Made by a program: the position numbers and the translations under genes. Shown here in pieces: positions 63,562 to 64,000 of a stretch of 64,000 nt of DNA. The notes below the pieces were generated by a model, which searched no databases, was not told the DNA's origin, and saw only the letters and a list, made by a program, of their open reading frames with translations. The stretch is from Cardinalis cardinalis (Eukaryota; Chordata; Aves; Passeriformes; Cardinalidae), in contig JACDOX010000008.1 in NCBI GenBank assembly GCA_014549065.1, positions 6,572,141-6,636,140 of the forward strand, given 5' to 3'. Each line of letters begins with the position of its first letter. The first letter of the stretch is position 1.

Positions 63562-64000
63562 AAGTACTCAAACATGTTAAAAAGAAGTTTTACATCATGG
63601 ACAGCCTATTAAAAGGAGTATATATAATACTCCAACTCTTGAACTTCACTGTTGACTCTTTTCAGTACATCAAACGNTTCTGTGGCTTAAAGTTAATTTT
63701 TTTAACCATGTGAGATTTGATGCAANGGCTGTGATGTTTCCATCGCTAAGCTAGTTATCTTGCAGGTAATTAGCTTTCAGGTAACTTTGATGTTTCTACT
63801 AACATGTTCTTCCATAGATACATACTGTAGGTACCTTCAGGTACAGCTAAGAACTAGGCTGCAGACCCATGTAAGAATAATCACCCTTTTTTCTCCCCTC
63901 ATCCTGTGAAGCCACTCNGGTATGCACTTGAGTCAGGGACTGAGATGCCAATTTGAATAAGAATTATTTGGGTTTTTTTAAAAACTAAAGCCAAACAAGT
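63562..64000. other. Start of the last intron of gene C
   Basis: No match to the final cPLA2 exon (the SEYNILNN block) is present before the right edge, so that exon should lie within the next few hundred bases or kilobases. Nothing else is recognised. Confidence 0.6.

Overview
The window is vertebrate nuclear DNA, almost certainly from a bird. It has split genes with consensus splice sites, two truncated CR1 LINE 3' ends of the avian type, (CA)n tracts, scattered ambiguous bases and one 105-base assembly gap. Its main content is a head-to-tail array of cytosolic phospholipase A2 genes of the group IVE/IVF type (C2 domain, linker/C2-like region, split PLA2_B lipase domain), all on the + strand. 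The chicken locus annotated as a run of PLA2G4E-like genes is the obvious counterpart, but the member-by-member assignment here is inference.

Layout. Gene A: only its last four coding exons (1652-4171) are inside. 4172-11794 is intergenic, with no gene I can support. Gene B: a paralogue-conserved promoter (11795-11853), a probable first coding exon made of eleven 51-bp repeats (11893-12489), two small in-frame exons (12661-12720, 13687-13776), then 19 well-supported exons from the C2 domain to the stop (22293-43577). 43578-47191 is intergenic. Gene C: promoter 47192-47246, start codon 47358 and 20 coding exons to 63559; its last exon lies beyond the window.

The exon model is supported by arithmetic. 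All junction phases agree, the 19 core exons of gene B sum to exactly 2400 nt (799 aa plus stop), and exon lengths match between genes almost one for one (for example 192, 167, 187 and 209 nt for the last four exons of both A and B).

How the genes work together: they are three paralogous membrane-targeted lipases or acyltransferases. Each complete one carries a Ca2+-responsive C2 domain and a Ser/Asp catalytic dyad. They differ in N-terminal extension, basic linker, C-terminal tail and one oxyanion-side residue, so they look like diverged, separately regulated copies. The most unusual item is the repeat-coding first exon of gene B. It appears to fuse an 11 x 17-residue repeat domain to a cPLA2, and its promoter has the same three blocks as the gene C promoter.
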